NCBI GenBank assembly: GCA_032622095.1
Contig: CP136068.1
Location: 15,109,729 to 15,173,728 of the forward strand
Direction: 5' to 3'
DNA length: 64,000 bases
DNA from: Siphonodentalium dalli
Taxonomy: Eukaryota; Mollusca; Scaphopoda; Gadilida; Siphonodentaliidae
Below the pieces are notes generated by a model, which was given only the letters and a program-made list of their open reading frames with translations, was not told where the DNA came from and ran no database searches. A program made the translations under genes and the position numbers. How positions within the stretch are numbered: the stretch's first letter is position 1; each line of letters starts with the position of its first letter. Shown in pieces: positions 21,600 through 34,884 of the stretch.

Positions 21600-24500
21600 G
21601 CATATATATTCTACCAATTCTACGACTGAATTGGTCGTTTGCTTGCAATAAACATATCGGTTTACCCTAATTTGGAAACATGTGCATACCTCGGCTAAAT
21701 TTACTATTTTCAAACAATGTTTTTGTTGTCAAATCATATTGTGCTGAACTTGCGATTTATGCACTGATGTTGGAAATATATCCATGACTATAAAACTGTT
21801 TTTCATTTTGGGTGACATTTGTTAATTTGTATACATTTAAAGCTGAGAACTTTTGTGTAAACCAGCAACAACGTAGGTGGTAAAAGAAATCAATGCATTT
21901 CAGCAACCACTATGCCCGCCCGTTAAATGCCATTACACACGGCGTTTGCTGCGCGGTATGCCGCGCGATACGCCGACTTAGAACACACTGTTTACATTGG
22001 GTGCTTGCACACGGCGACATCGCAGAAAAAGTAGGAAACGTCGAAAACGCTGTCGAATGATTACATCGCTGTCCTAATGCGGCGGTGCGGTGACTCCACG
22101 TACCGCTTGTTTTTCTTTGTGGTTCGGTAAATTCCGCCGTTTGTAATGACGGTATAGAACGAAGATACTGAAGCACAGCACTTTTCAGTCCAGGTTAGTT
22201 TTGGACTGTGATTGTGCATAGCTTCACCATTCAGCCACTTTAAACAAAAATACACGAACAACAATGAAACCATGATATCAACGGAAACACACAGGCAACC
22301 TCAGAAAGCTCAGTCGCAACAGAAAACACCGTCGTCGCAGAAACGCAATTGCCGCCGAAAAACGAGCATATCGCGCGGCAGCCCCTTAGTATGGAAGGGC
22401 ATTAAGCCTGGCTGTGGAATAATCCATATCCGTATCCATATAATGCACCGACAGGACCTATGCGATGTCCCTTGTTGTAACTGAAGCATACCTGTGTAAA
22501 TACTTCTAGTTTAGTGCGGCAAGATCAGTTGTCCGGAGATAACATGTGGAGTCTTTCCTGGATCCTGACCCGCAAAACCAAATGATATTTTGATGTTATA
22601 TAACATGACATGATGTCTCTACTAATTTTCTTTAAGCTCGGCAGCACAATTTATATCTAATATGAATAAAATGTATACAACTTAGACTTCAAATGCCCGG
22701 TGGGAAATTTCGATACTCCCATGTATAACGTTGTTTATGAAATAGTTTGCACTTCAGCACTCCCCGTTCCTTCATCTGTCTTCCGATTTATGGCGTTGAT
22801 GCCTACTTTCATGTTTTGATTTTGGTGAGATACACCTCTGCTAAATTATAGAGATTTTATATCAGTGTATCAGAATGGAGACAAAACAGTTGAGTCCACA
22901 ATTATTCACACTATTTCTATTTATTAGAAATGCATAGCTGTTTTTTTCATTTCCACATACAAGATACAAGCTGCAGGTACTGAATGTAACTTTATGGTGA
23001 CCTTGTTTACATATTGTAGGTCAACTATAGGGCTAACTCATTGAGTTACCTAATCATTTACTTGTTAGGGTACTCGGCGTTGCTCGTGTAAAGAAGATTA
23101 GAAACAACTTGTAGTGTTTTAGTATATATATATTTAATATAAAAGCGTGCCTACAATGTATAAATACCAGTACCCATTTAAGACACATATATCGAGTCAT
23201 GATGGAACACTATTTTGTGTGGTTTATTATGACGCAATTACCTCAGTGATGTGACTGTAGCGTCAGGTGTATATTAAGAAGGTTTCATTTAGAGCAATAC
23301 ATATAACCTGTCAATAACGTTATAACAGGAGTAAACCTTCCGCTATAAAAATTTAGAAAATCGCACTTAAGTTGTGGGTGGATATTACTAACCTCATACA
23401 CTCTCAAAAATAAAACAATCTCGACTCACGATTTTTCCAATTTTGTTCTATTTACGAGTTTCAGTGGAATTTGTCAAAAGCCTCGTCCCGTCCCCGGGGC
23501 CGACGCGCGTTCCCCGACATACATGTTGCTTTCACAGCAGAGCGGTTAAACTTTCGCGGCGTACCTAGTGTATATCGATGTACCTACTCGTGCGTTAGCC
23601 TTGTTCCATTAGTCCGCTCGGATTTGACGGGGAAAATAGAGTGTTTGAGTTAGAGCAATACATATCACCATTTATCCGTTATACACATAAACAATAATCT
23701 TCCTTTCAGTGGAACGGCGTCATCCGAGAGATGAGGTGGGAGCATTAGTTTGGACGATATACATGTATAATGCTCACCAAGACAGTACATTGTTTTAATC
23801 GCTGCAACAAATGACATAATCACTGTCTGGTATAAATTTTCTGGGAAAGAAGATGTTCTATTTTTCGGGACAGTCATGAGCGATCTAAATAATATTTCTT
23901 ATCCAGAAAGACTAAAACTATAAGCCGGATGTCACCCGATTGTCTAACGTTTACTTTGTAGATCATTATTAACTTTTATCTCAATATTACCAAATATATA
24001 TTATTTCGAGGTGTATGCCTATTTGGAAATAATCTGGTTTTGTCTGTGCCAATATAATTGTTCATAGTTTGTTGCGAAATCTAGACATTGCATGTGGTAT
24101 TTCGCCTATTATGTAAATAGATTCTCCAAGTCAGTGATAAAAGTATATACTGGAATGGTTTAGTATACGTCCGTGGATGCTCAATAGAAATGAGCAGATG
24201 ACAGACATTCAGACGAAAAGTTAATACAGGTGCAGTAGGATTCATATTAATTGGTGTGAAATGCAGTGTGAAATGTTCAGATAATGAGTTCAACAAACGA
24301 GCTATGACCGTATTATGCGTATATGGCCGTTTGCTGAACATACTATCTAAACATTTACTAAGGGAACTGTTCGTCTATGAGTATTTAGTAATAGTTAATG
24401 GTTAATGCACTTAAAATGTTTGCGCCAACCCCGTTTACAGACACAATGTCAAATCACCTTGGTTGGTATACTGTCGACTACTGCGGATCTATACCATGTT

Positions 24501-25740
24501 AATTGAACGGCCCCAGTATAAACTGCCTATGAATATGACTTGGGATATACATGTAAATGAGGACAAGAACGGTGGGGTCGAATTCCTTTCCAAACGATAA
24601 TTACCCTAACTGTGACAGCGATTTCAAAAGATCTGAACAAACAATTAATTCATAATGAACCTGTTTGTAGAGTCGAGTTATATGGAAATAATATTTAATT
24701 TGCGTTTCCACACACTTGATCTGATTCTGAACGTAATATAGCTCTTAGAGACTTCCTGTTATCTCTCGGAGACCGCCGGCCAGCAAAGGGGAAGAATTTA
24801 GTTTATGCAGTGTGACACTACGAGGAGTAAAACTTAGAAACTCACACTAAAGTTGCGCGTGGATAGTACCCATATGATATTGTGATATTTATCACTATTG
24901 ATATTTCGCAGTGATACATAACACGGAAATTGTCTTAGCCCGCGGCTAACATTAGTTATGGTTATGGCATCGTATTTATGCGCAACGTTAATCTAGATTA
25001 CCCAACGGTCGACCACGACATGCCGTTGCGAGTTATGCACAATGTTACGCCATACATACTGTATAAAACGTTTGACATAGGATTCTCAAAGGGAAGAAGA
25101 GAGGAGACACGAGAGTACGTATTATTGCATCGTATTCCACTGACGTCATATGTGCACTGACTTTGATAGTTATTGGTATGAAATCACAGGCACGGACACA
25201 GATTGGTGACTACTGAGTAACATAATCATGCACGAAGCACATGCGCGGTATACTTGTTTGAACAAAGTGAATTAACAATATGATTGACATAACATTAAAT
25301 GATTTGCTAGAGAATTTAATAACAATTTCACACGTTTGACAGGCCAGTTATTTTAAGGCTTGATACTATGAGGCAAACCCCATCTAAACGATTTGCAAGA
25401 GTAGCAACAATCACAACACTCCATAATTCTGTTTTGTTCAGCATTTTTTACAGCAGTAAGTTGTTCCAATTTGGTTGAAGGAGTACCGCGTGGTTATTTA
25501 TCACAGTGGTTGAAATGGTCTTAAGTATTTCTAGAATCAAAGAAATTTTTGTCGTTCTAGAATTAGAGTTTTTAACCCTTCCATGATTGGAGCTTCCTAA
25601 AATTTTGCGAAAACCCTGTGCCAATGCAATGTCTTATATATGCATATATAACAGAATCCATTGACCTAACACTATTTATATAAGGCCGATTGATTTATAA
25701 ATGTTTCTATGATATATGTGTAATTTGTTAGTGATTTTCA
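21600..25740. other. Gene-poor interval with GC-rich patches
   Basis: No gene could be supported. Two GC-richer patches stand out: 21930-22400 (alternating 'gcgcggcatgccgcgcg'-type sequence on the minus strand, then a Gln/Ser/Arg-coding stretch on the plus strand) and 23470-23650. A direct repeat of about 60 bp with 'cttaagttg.gggtggatatt' is found near 23340-23395 and 24830-24880. 24300-24380 belongs to a dispersed family also seen at 34060-34120 and 41225-41275 ('attatctgaacatttcctaa'). 5' exons of the downstream receptor gene could be hidden here but none was identified. Confidence 0.4.
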
Positions 25741-25807
25741 CAGGTTCAGGTGCAATTATGTGAATCTCTTACTTACTCTAACGAATTTGTACTGCTTCGT
25801 CTTTCAG

Positions 25808-26089
25808 ATCCACCACAGGCAGGAATTGTACCAACTACATTATACTTTGTCAAAGGTTCCACGCAAACTCTAAGATGCAGTGTGTATGTTACTCATGGAA
25901 GGCCATCATCCACCACCCATAAATGGATAGTTCCAGCAGGGGCTGAGATTTCAAAGGATGCACTTTCAAGTGATGACTTGACTGTTGATGGGACATACAC
26001 CTGTCATGCAGAGAACACGATGACCCCGACTAGTCAACCAGATGCCCAATCAGGAAGGGCAACGGTCAAAATAAAGGTTGTGTTACAAT
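25808..26089 (+). CDS. Ig receptor exon: Ig domain 1 of those visible
   Basis: Acceptor 'cgtctttcag' before 25808; donor gtgagt at 26090; 282 nt, phase 1 at both ends. The 94-residue product is a canonical C2/I-type Ig domain: Cys in LRCSVYV (B strand), Trp in HKWIVPAG (C strand), and the Tyr-corner Cys in DGTYTCHAEN (F strand), then a G-strand RATVKIKVVLQ. A Pro-rich linker (DPPQAG) opens the exon, as is common for tandem Ig exons. The reading frame happens to stay open upstream to about 25741, but the strong acceptor decides the start. Its last base (T) joins the TT of the next exon to make Phe. Confidence 0.9.
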
Positions 26090-26459
26090 GTGAGTTTAAT
26101 ACCGATAACTTTAGTTGATTTAACTCACATTGTTATGATTCTTTATCATAATTAGCATGCATTGTTTCCCTATTGTTAAACGTTTTGATAGTCAAAACAT
26201 TCCAAGGGTGTTGATGCACCAGAAAACAAAATCTCAATATTATACATACTAATAAAATACTGATTCACACAGTTTCTATTAAACTAGTTGATATTGTGTG
26301 TAATGAAGGTAAACGCATCCTGTTTGGTTGACATTGTGGACCCACAGCCCATCCATACATATAAGAAACTACCACGGCAACTCAAATAATGAACAATAAC
26401 AAAAGCAACTGGTAGCACCTTTTTCCTGTTTTCTCAAAAGTCAATTCATATACATGTAT

Positions 26460-26580
26460 GATGTATGCAGTTATACATCCCCTCGTGATGCAGTTATGAG
26501 GTATAATGGAATCAGCTTATTACCCGTGCAGTCGCATCTTTGTTCGAGTTTATAGCTTTGTTTCGTATATCTGATTTTGT
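26460..26580 (+). repeat. Dispersed repeat ('cagttatgaggtataatgg' family)
   Basis: The segment reads 'catcccctcgtgatgcagttatgaggtataatggaatcagc' in two halves of the same style as 31340-31460 ('aacgcagttatgggg', 'atagtggaatcac'). The two lie in one intron in the same orientation and probably belong to one common interspersed family. Confidence 0.55.
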
Positions 26581-27179
26581 GATGTCAGCAAATGTTTACA
26601 TAATACGAGGAGCGATCTTTTGTTTTAGATGCGACCACATATGTCGAACATTAGAACGATGGGCTTACATCATTAATGTCGTCGTAATCGGTTGTTAAGA
26701 GGCCAATCCAAATCAGTCGACGTGCTACATTCTCCTATTTATATACACTTCTTAAAATAATTTATTTGTTTTTTATTTATAAGGGGAAGTAGGTCTGTAA
26801 TGCATTTATAACGGGTCTACTCACTCTAGGTTTTTCGATATTGGCCAGTTGAACACGTATGTAGGAAGTTTTAATTTTTCTAAAATAAACTGAAATCACA
26901 TGACCCACATCTCTACTATATAACACTACTTGATGCTATTGCCATGTTTGATTAAGCTATATTTTGAGGTGCCTCGTCGTGACAGCCACAGCACGATCTA
27001 CGTGCATATTAAAGCTTTATTTTTCAACTGATGCACAGCAGTTGATCAATACTGCATGGTTCTGTAGAGACTATACTGTACGAAAGGAAATATCATACTA
27101 TTTAGTATGGATTTAATTATTATCGCAAGTCTGCGTAGTACATACACGCGTCTGATAATCCACATATATCATATTTTCT

Positions 27180-27287
27180 TGAATAGAATGAAAACACATA
27201 CTTATGAACAAAGCAGAAGATACATTCAGTTCCACGCGAATTCGGCAAATGGGGAAAGTTATACGATGAAGTTATTTGTCGACTGTC
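27180..27287 (+). pseudogene. Decayed C-terminal half of an additional Ig exon
   Basis: The frame ending LNRMKTHTYEQSRRYIQFHA...NGESYTMKLFVDC has the layout of the E-F-G strands of an Ig domain: an 'L.I.N.TYEQSG.Y.C.A.N.NGE.Y' pattern followed by a G-strand ending in the DC that also closes sibling exons (VVYC, IVKC). The expected F-strand Cys is replaced and no B-strand or Trp half is recognisable upstream. The donor position reads gtcgtt and not gtgagt, so splicing is doubtful. It lies between Ig exons at 25808 and 33191 in the same orientation, so it is probably a degenerated fifth Ig exon. Similarity is by pattern only. Confidence 0.45.
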
Positions 27288-27684
27288 GTTGAAATTTATT
27301 TGATGAAATCTTAATATGATCGTACGTGACACGTAACGGGGCAACCACACTCGGTGCTTCGTCAGATCTAGTTATGCGAAATTTGACCAGATTTGACATT
27401 GAATTGACCGTTTTCAATGTCAATGTCAGGTCGGGGTTACGAGTTGAGCCGTCCAAAACACTGCCCGGACAAAAGTTTCCCTAGCTATCGAATGTCGTCG
27501 AAATCCGCCAGTATTACCAGATTTGATCTTGAATCGACCATTTTGAAGATCAAGCATCACAATTTGACCCGTCCAAAACACTTCCCGGACAAACGTACGC
27601 TTAGGTATCAAGTTTCGTCGAATCCCGTCCGGAAGTTTTCCCGGCCATAGCTAACAGACTAAAGTCCCAAACTATATATTAGGT

Positions 27685-28110
27685 TAGCTGGGTACCCGTC
27701 TGACGGGCATCTCGGTGGGACGAAATTTGTTGGCATCCCCATCTACACCAACACCCCAACAAATGGTGGAAATCGGCCCAGCGGATACCGATATACATGT
27801 TCAGTGTCATTTAAAAGGTCAATGTCACGCCGCACGGGCATCCGGGTGTGACGAAATTGCTCAGCGCCTGAAACTACCCCCACATACCAAATTTGGTGGA
27901 AATCGGCTCAGCGGAGACATTGAGTTCAAGGTTATTTGAAGGTCAAGGTCACGCCGCACGGGCAAACGGATATGTCCATGTTACTCCTCGGGTCAAACTA
28001 CATACCCGTACCAAGTTTCGTCAAAATCGGTTAGCCGTTTCCGATTCCATCGCGGAAACACACACACACACCCTCACACACACATAGACCACAAACTTTC
28101 CTCAAATATA
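27685..28110 (+). mobile_element. Non-LTR-type 3' tail repeat
   Basis: The block starts at 'gctgggtacccgtctgacggg', continues through repeated 'accaaatttggtggaaatcgg' and 'aaggtcaaggtcacgccgc' phrases and ends in 'atcggttagccgtttccg', followed by (CA)n at about 28055-28085. This order (ACCCG head, internal 'accaagtttggtgaaaatcgg' sentences, microsatellite tail) is the familiar 3' end of RTE/L2-like retroposons in invertebrates. No RT sequence is attached, so it is a 5'-truncated copy. It is intronic to the Ig receptor. Confidence 0.6.
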
Positions 28111-29980
28111 TAATAGATTCTCTATGGAGGTCAAGTTCAAATTGATATCGTACTCCCATGATTCTGTTCCTCAGATACAGACTCAAGTATGTAGGAGCCT
28201 CGATACCGGTATATTTATCAAGGATAGCTGTAAGAGGCCTCTGAATATTGACATAAGCGCGTACATCGCAACACATATCTAGCAAAATGGCCCTTTAAGT
28301 GAGATGTCTTTCAACAGAGGTCAAGGTCGTTTTAGGGTCAAGGTCAAGGTCATATAAGCCCCCAACATCAACTTGACAACAAATTTGGTTGAGGTTTAAT
28401 TTCAACTTCTCTAACCAAGGCGACCCATGTTATGATGGACATATAATTTGACTACCTCGCCGCCACCACTGCTCACAAATGATTTCAAATAAAAAGCCGC
28501 GTTCCGATCTTGAGTTTGAATACCTGGCAGCCAGCCAATACTATTCGCGCCACATAAAACCGTGAAATCTTCCCCCTTGTTAGGGTAGATTGGTTCAATC
28601 ATTAATCTCGAACGAATTGATATGCCTGAAATGTCTGTGCGGCCAATTCTTTCCGAGACGGGAATTTATTGAATCTGCTGTCCGCCTATTAGGGGGGATT
28701 TTTGCTAATCAATTTGTCTGGAGGAAAATTAGACGCAGCTAAGGGTGGATACACACATGCATGTAAGCTCTGTATGTAAAATACATGTATTTTACATGGC
28801 CACACCAATAATTGACAACATTAATCACCTGCACATGAGCGGTTTATTGTTAACAGGCCAGACCAGTGAGTAGTCATAGGCGAAGTCAAACTCTCTGCTA
28901 TCAGGACATTTAAGGCCAGACCAAAACATGTCTTCTCTTACGGATGTGGAAATTAGTTAAGTCTGTGTGATATCTGACATTTTATTAATGCACATCACCA
29001 GAAGCGACACATCTGATGTATACAGGCTTGATATAGAACATTTTCGACCATGATGCTTGCTTGGCGTGGGGTTTCGAAAGCTTCAAATCTCTAAGTGATT
29101 TAGTTGAATGCATCTGTCGGAATAATCTGGGCAAGAAGGTATAATATATGTTTTACTTAAATAGATCAGGGTTAGCCACCCAGTCTGGTAGCTTTCGGGA
29201 TCATATATAGCCCCAAGTCGGGGGTCATATTTAGCCCCTGCGTCAGGAAATCCTGATAATATTGCCCCCCATGGTGTGGATCATAGCCCCTGGGTTGGGG
29301 AACTCCTGGTGCCATCATCAGTATAAAAATCAAGAGAAGACTGACAATAATTTAAACAGAAAGTCCAACATTTGGGTTATCGCGCGAACAGTTATTCTAA
29401 GCGGCCTGACGACTTCGTTCAGTCAACGGTTCTATGTACGCTCAGAGCTTGGCTCACTGTGGTCAAACACAGCCGCAATGATTGGGTTGTCAACGGACAC
29501 ATATTATATGGTTTGAATGATACATGTAAAACGCCAAATACACGATAATTACAGAGATTACATGCATGTGTGTATCCACCCTAAGGCGGGATCGTTATTA
29601 CAAAACGCCATATCTAAACATCGGGGCAACGCACGATGTCGTGCTATACATTGTTGGAAGGGGCACACCCTTGGCTATTTAACTGTGGTAATTTGATTCT
29701 GAAGCAGGCACGTTTGCGTTGTGTTATTTTCGCATATATCTTTTGCGAAAACGGTTATAAATGCAACCTAGTCTAGTATAGTGATGTGAAATCAGTGTTT
29801 CCTGCGGAGACCAAATTTGTCCGGATTCTAGCCCACAACACCAAATGACGCAAATGACGCCATGGACCATGTCATGACGTCTTCGCTGGTTTTCGTTCAG
29901 CTAACCAACGAAATTGGTCAAAATGAAACTAATCTATAGGCCAAAATCACATAGGAATTGTTCAGAAAAACTAAAATTGT
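28110..29980. other. Intron sequence, no gene recognised
   Basis: Intron between the first two supported Ig exons. 'aaggtcaaggtc' phrases near 28310-28350 continue the retroposon-tail style. 29180-29290 holds several near-copies of 'tcatatatagccc'. Open frames are short and motif-free. Confidence 0.4.
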
Positions 29981-30318
29981 TCATTTCATAACCATCCCGT
30001 TGGTCCACTTCCGATTCTGTGTTTTCACCATTTCTTTTTGGGATATTATTGTTCCCATGATGCTATGCGAAAGCGGGGCGGAAGTCACTTGATTTTTAAC
30101 CCATTTTTGTGCGCCGTTTTTCATCGCGTCGAAATTCTGTTTCATGGTATTGTAAAATTTAATGACGTCATTCACGTCTAAACTTGAAACGCAACAACGC
30201 GCCTGCGGCGCGTTGTGGTTGCTATGAATGAAATGAACTTTATGAAATGGATCCGCTTCTCCATCTAGCATGAGTTTCTCAAGCAGAGAGCTCCCACAGC
30301 ACGCTAAGTAATATAATG
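29981..30318 (-). CDS. Unrecognised open frame in intron, minus strand
   Basis: An open frame of about 108 codons follows a possible acceptor (attacttag) and reads LLEKLMLDGEADPFHKVHFI, then FYNTMKQNFDAMKNGAQKWV, then SHSIMGTIISQKEMVKTQN to a stop at 29981. It is Lys/Met/Asn-rich, looks helical, and has no recognised domain. GC is higher than in the flanks and a 'gcgcctgcggcgcg' palindrome sits within it. The opposite orientation to the host gene suggests a transposable-element remnant. It may be non-coding. Confidence 0.25.
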
Positions 30319-30319
30319 G

Positions 30320-33190
30320 TTAGTTTCAGTTCCACCCTCCATAACACTTATAACTATTTGAATAACCCCACGAAATATAAACCTTATACATGTGAATCTT
30401 ATTTGGTGGAAATCGATACAGTGATTTTGATAAGAATTGTTTTAATGTGTGTTGTTTTGGTACGTTAATTACGCTAGTGTATGATCATATTATTTCTTAT
30501 ATCTGGTGATTACCACCAACCAGGGATCACCTACTGTGACAGGTAAACATGCAGGTTTTTTTATTGAATTTTGCACAACACTATTGTTTTTCATTACTAT
30601 TACACATTGATGTACAAATTAATTGAGTAAAATTCGTATAACTTCCAAGTTTATAACTTATCCACAATGAAAATAGGATGGCTATGTTAACTTATTTGTA
30701 TTCCGAAATGGACTGAACTGACAACTGTATTGATTTTCGGTAAGTCTATCACAAAACCAGTGTCCATGTAAAATGATCGTGATAATCATGGTAAAATGGT
30801 CGACAAGGCAATGCTTGGAACAACTACAACTACACAACAAAACAGGTCTCCAAATCAACCATCAATTTGTGAAGCCTTTGGCCATTTTGTCTGAGTTAAT
30901 TTAATTGTCAACTGAAGTACTTAAAATACCTCAAGCCAACGGTTGATTTATTTGTGAAGTCAGAAGCCTTCGATGATGTTTTATTACTTTCAATTTGATA
31001 TCAATAGTGTCCATAACTATATGAATGTCAGGGTGATTATTTGGAACCGTATTATATAAACACGTACATGTATCTTCAGCACTAACTGTGATGTACATTT
31101 TTATTGTGATGGTCATTCATCTACACATGTACCTCCATTCGATCAATTAAGAACTGTCACCAGATTCAAGATTTATGGCGGAAATATCTTCAAACTGAGC
31201 GAAAAATAGTAGTGATCGAATTTAAATCACTGGCGAAATTATCTGGAAACTACTCAAGCAAATCCCATGGTGAAATCTACAATGGTACCAACTGAAAGCG
31301 GTAATGTTCGTGGAGGTCAATCCATATAATAGTGAATGTAGTAATACCCTATCCTGTAACGCAGTTATGGGGGATATAGTGGAATCACATTGACTGACCG
31401 TATAGCCCCACCATTTATTCCTTCATTGTTCAGTACATTTTAAAACTTACCATGATAACCTATGAACCTGCGCTTATGAGGTCCGGATTACCTGATGACT
31501 TATTCCCTTTTTCACGTTATGATTGTTTTGCAAACCATTTATTGTGTCCGATCTTTTACTACTTCCATTACGGGGCAATGTTTCGCAACTTCGCACAATT
31601 GTTGACTATCGTTCGATCCTGTGCACTGGCAGTTATGAGATCCATCCGCTCATGGGTACTAACTGTATAGTTATCCCAATTTTCGACCAAATATTTACAA
31701 ACGTATGCAATTTGTTCTTCTGTGCAACATGTCGTCTGCGATTAGAATAATAAATATAATAAATTACGTGTACATAATTTGAAGATCAAAATAGTAATCA
31801 TCGTTTAATATGTCTATATTGACTTCAGCGCGTGTGCTAACGGAATATATTTTTGTGCATTTCCCAACTAACAAATTGCCATGCATGTACATATACTATG
31901 AACTTCTAGGTGTATATCGACAAATTGCAGGCCTGTCATACAATTGCAGGCGGCCCATAATGTTCGCCTTAAATGACCACAGGAGGGAATCTATTTATTT
32001 CCCATAACATTGGTAGGTACCAGGAATACGACCATAGTATGGTTAATTTGCCAACGATTTTCAAATATAAGCTACATAGGTATCTCAAACAGCTAGCCAA
32101 TGTCGACTTCGAAAAAATGAGGCGGGTGGGGTACTGCTACTATAACGCCGGTATTTTTCCTGCTTGTTGCGGATTTGATAGATAGACATTCTATATATTT
32201 TGTTTTATGCTGGAGACCCACAACATTTTTTTTTTATTTGGAATTATCAATAGATTCCACAGCTTCAGTATGTTGTCTATATGATGCATCACATACGTCC
32301 GCGAACATTCATCCTATTCTTAAAATGACAGGCCGGATAATGTAATCCCAAACCACTAAATAATGTTCATATTTCAGAACTCATTATCACTGTCTTGATT
32401 GAAACATTCTCCAAACATATCACAGTTGATCTTACTTAAGATCTATATTTGAGCTCCATAACTCCAAACATCTGTTCTTTGCATTTTATACACTCAGTTT
32501 GTATGACTGTTTTGTTGGCAAATGTTCACAATTGACTAGAAGTATATGTATCTGTGTTAATATATTTAATAGTAATTACTGAATATATTTGCAAAATAAA
32601 CGTGTTTATATCGAGCGTAATGGATCAAGGCACAACTATATTTGTCATTAAAAGTGCGGTTATTATCCCTTACAACCATAAGTTATTATACAAACGTACA
32701 ATGAAGCACGGTGTGATTGACAACACGCGTCACGGACATAATCGCACATTGGAGAGGGAGCACAACGGCCAAGAAGTTGATTTGATGAACCGGAACAGAA
32801 GCCTCACTCGATGGAATGTAAAACTGATAATACAGTGTTTTGTGTTCGTTTTTTAAAATAAGTTTTGATAAATTGAATTACAATGGTAATCAACATGCCA
32901 TGTTTCGTTGGATATTCCGCGATTATAGCTTTAGATCAGTTTGCGAACTCGCCTGCTCATATTAAACTGTTGTCATGATCGAATCCCAGAATTTCCGATT
33001 GTAACATGGGTGGCATCGGACATTCAACAAGCGGATAAAATAATATAATAAACCAGTTTGTATGTTTCTTCATGCTCTTTGTTGCGATAATGTGTTAGAC
33101 GTTAATGTTTTCCATACTTTCCCGTTGCGAGTGCATTTAGTTCCTTTAATTGAGTTACTCGTATTAATGTTTCTATTGTCCACGCTTTAG
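30320..33190. other. Intron sequence, no gene recognised
   Basis: AT-rich intron. The 31340-31460 segment is the second copy of the dispersed repeat seen at 26460-26580. Short open frames at 31452-31670, 31810-32007, 31973-32185 and 32554-32856 show no domain or splice context. Confidence 0.4.
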
Positions 33191-33454
33191 TTGGTGCTGG
33201 TGACAGTGTGCAGTTTAACCAACAAACGCCGTATATCGTGGATGAAGGGAATCCAATTCCAGCCATCTCATGCAGCGCCGATTGTAACCCTCAATGTCAG
33301 TACAAATGGACAGGACATGGTATTGATCAGAAACAGGCAAATCTAAAGCTAGTGACAGCAGCAAGAGAGATGCATGGAACGTATATTTGTACGGCTTATA
33401 ATGGTCTGTCAAGAGTTCCTAATGGTACGAAGCCATGGAGTTTAGTTGTCTACT
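33191..33454 (+). CDS. Ig receptor exon: Ig domain 2, with extra Cys pair
   Basis: Acceptor 'cacgctttag' before 33191; donor gtgagt at 33455; 264 nt (88 codons), phase 1-1. The domain is canonical: B-strand Cys in AISCSAD, C-strand Trp in YKWTG, F-strand Cys in HGTYICTAYNG. Two further cysteines in SADCNPQCQ, in the B-C loop, could form a small extra disulfide; this CNPxC loop is a recurrent variant in invertebrate and Siglec/CEACAM-like C2 domains. One potential N-glycosylation site (NGT) lies near the end. The closing T joins AT of the next exon to give Tyr. Confidence 0.92.
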
Positions 33455-34884
33455 GTGAGTCTATTTAAAACATTTTCGTCAATTATTAACATATCCTTCA
33501 CTAAATGAATTGTTCTACATATATATTGAGTTAAAACAGTATACATTAGCATGGTTTTATTTATTCGCCAGGATGTTCAGTAAAGTCAATGCGAAAAGAT
33601 AATACAACTGCAAAATTATTCCTTTTCGTTGGTGGGAAATATTCAAATAAAAATGTTTGTTTGTTTAAACGAACGTGTCTACATAATTTGAAAGGAGGTA
33701 AAAGGTAGGTTGACAGGTACACGAAATATTTATAAACCGGCTTCATATGCTCTGAAAAATACTGTTTGTGGTCACAGCCATTTTACAGATGTGTTCAGTT
33801 GTTGGAATAAAAGTGAAAGTAACGCTCTTTGCTGCTACCATTTTCAGAAATAGACCAACACGGGCGCTCTTTTCTGTTCCATTTCTTGTGAATGGCGGTA
33901 TTCAAATATCATGTTCAAAGTTGTATTTTTCATGACTTCAATGCGTATTGCTGGGACACAGAATGCTCGTATAACGGTCGGTTGAGTATGTATCGACGTA
34001 TCTCATTAGCGGGAAAATTAAAAAGCGAAATTATTAGGTGTATTTTGGAACGCGAACCGCCATGTGGCTTTAACTTATTATCTGAACATTTCCTAAGGGA
34101 ACTTCTTGTCATTGAATATATGTCCAATATAACAGCACTGTGTATGTGATATCACTTTACTTACTTTACTCTTACAACTGGATTATTCCAAAAGTCAAAG
34201 ACAAAATGGTTCGTGAAAGAGTTAATAGTTTCTTTGTACATTTCATTTACACACCTGTTGCTGCATGGATATTAACTTGGTGTGGGCATTATATTGTTGA
34301 AATAATTGGAATAACCAGATGTGAATGGTTTAGCAAACCATTCCCAACTCAGAAAGAAACCTAAGTACAGCTTTACCTTGACAGTTGTCAGGAAACTAAA
34401 TGTTAAATATAAGTGTAATAAGTTCTGATATCAGTTTTGTTCACAACATCCACAGTCGTGCTGAACATTCACATGTTGGTTGAGAGAAACAGCTTGTTAT
34501 CGTTAGCATTTGTTCAGTGATTACAATGTAAGGGACACTACTCAGTATGAGGTCATCGATTGCCGAAGGTAGAGGGGTAATGTCACAAGAGCTATACTCG
34601 TCCTTGACCTCGATCAATGGTATACTCGTATGGCGCGCATCTATGATCTCATATCGACTCCACCCACCCCACATGTGCAATGTGACTTACATGTATATAT
34701 CAATATGTTCCACCCACTTTGCTGTTCTAGAAACCACTCGAAAAAAACCCGTTAATTAATTGAATAAAATGTGACTGCAAATTCTGAGGTAAAGGTCGAG
34801 TATAGCTCTTGCTACATTACCCCGCTACCATTGCCGAAGTTGCCATATATAACTGCCCAATTGATTTACACTTGTTATTCGTAG
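33455..34884. other. Intron between Ig domains 2 and 3
   Basis: 1.43 kb; phase 1. It contains a copy of the dispersed 'ctgaacatttcctaaggga' repeat at about 34070-34120 (sister copies near 24335 and 41230). No exon-like segment was recognised. Confidence 0.5.

Noticed and set aside
22212-22484. 90-codon Gln/Ser/Arg-rich frame
   Set aside because: Low-complexity composition inside a GC-rich repeat-like patch, no domain and no splice context.
27685-28110. CRISPR-like or regulatory reading of the repeated 'aaatttggtggaaatcgg' phrases
   Set aside because: Spacing and order are those of a eukaryotic retroposon tail with a microsatellite end, not a spaced array.
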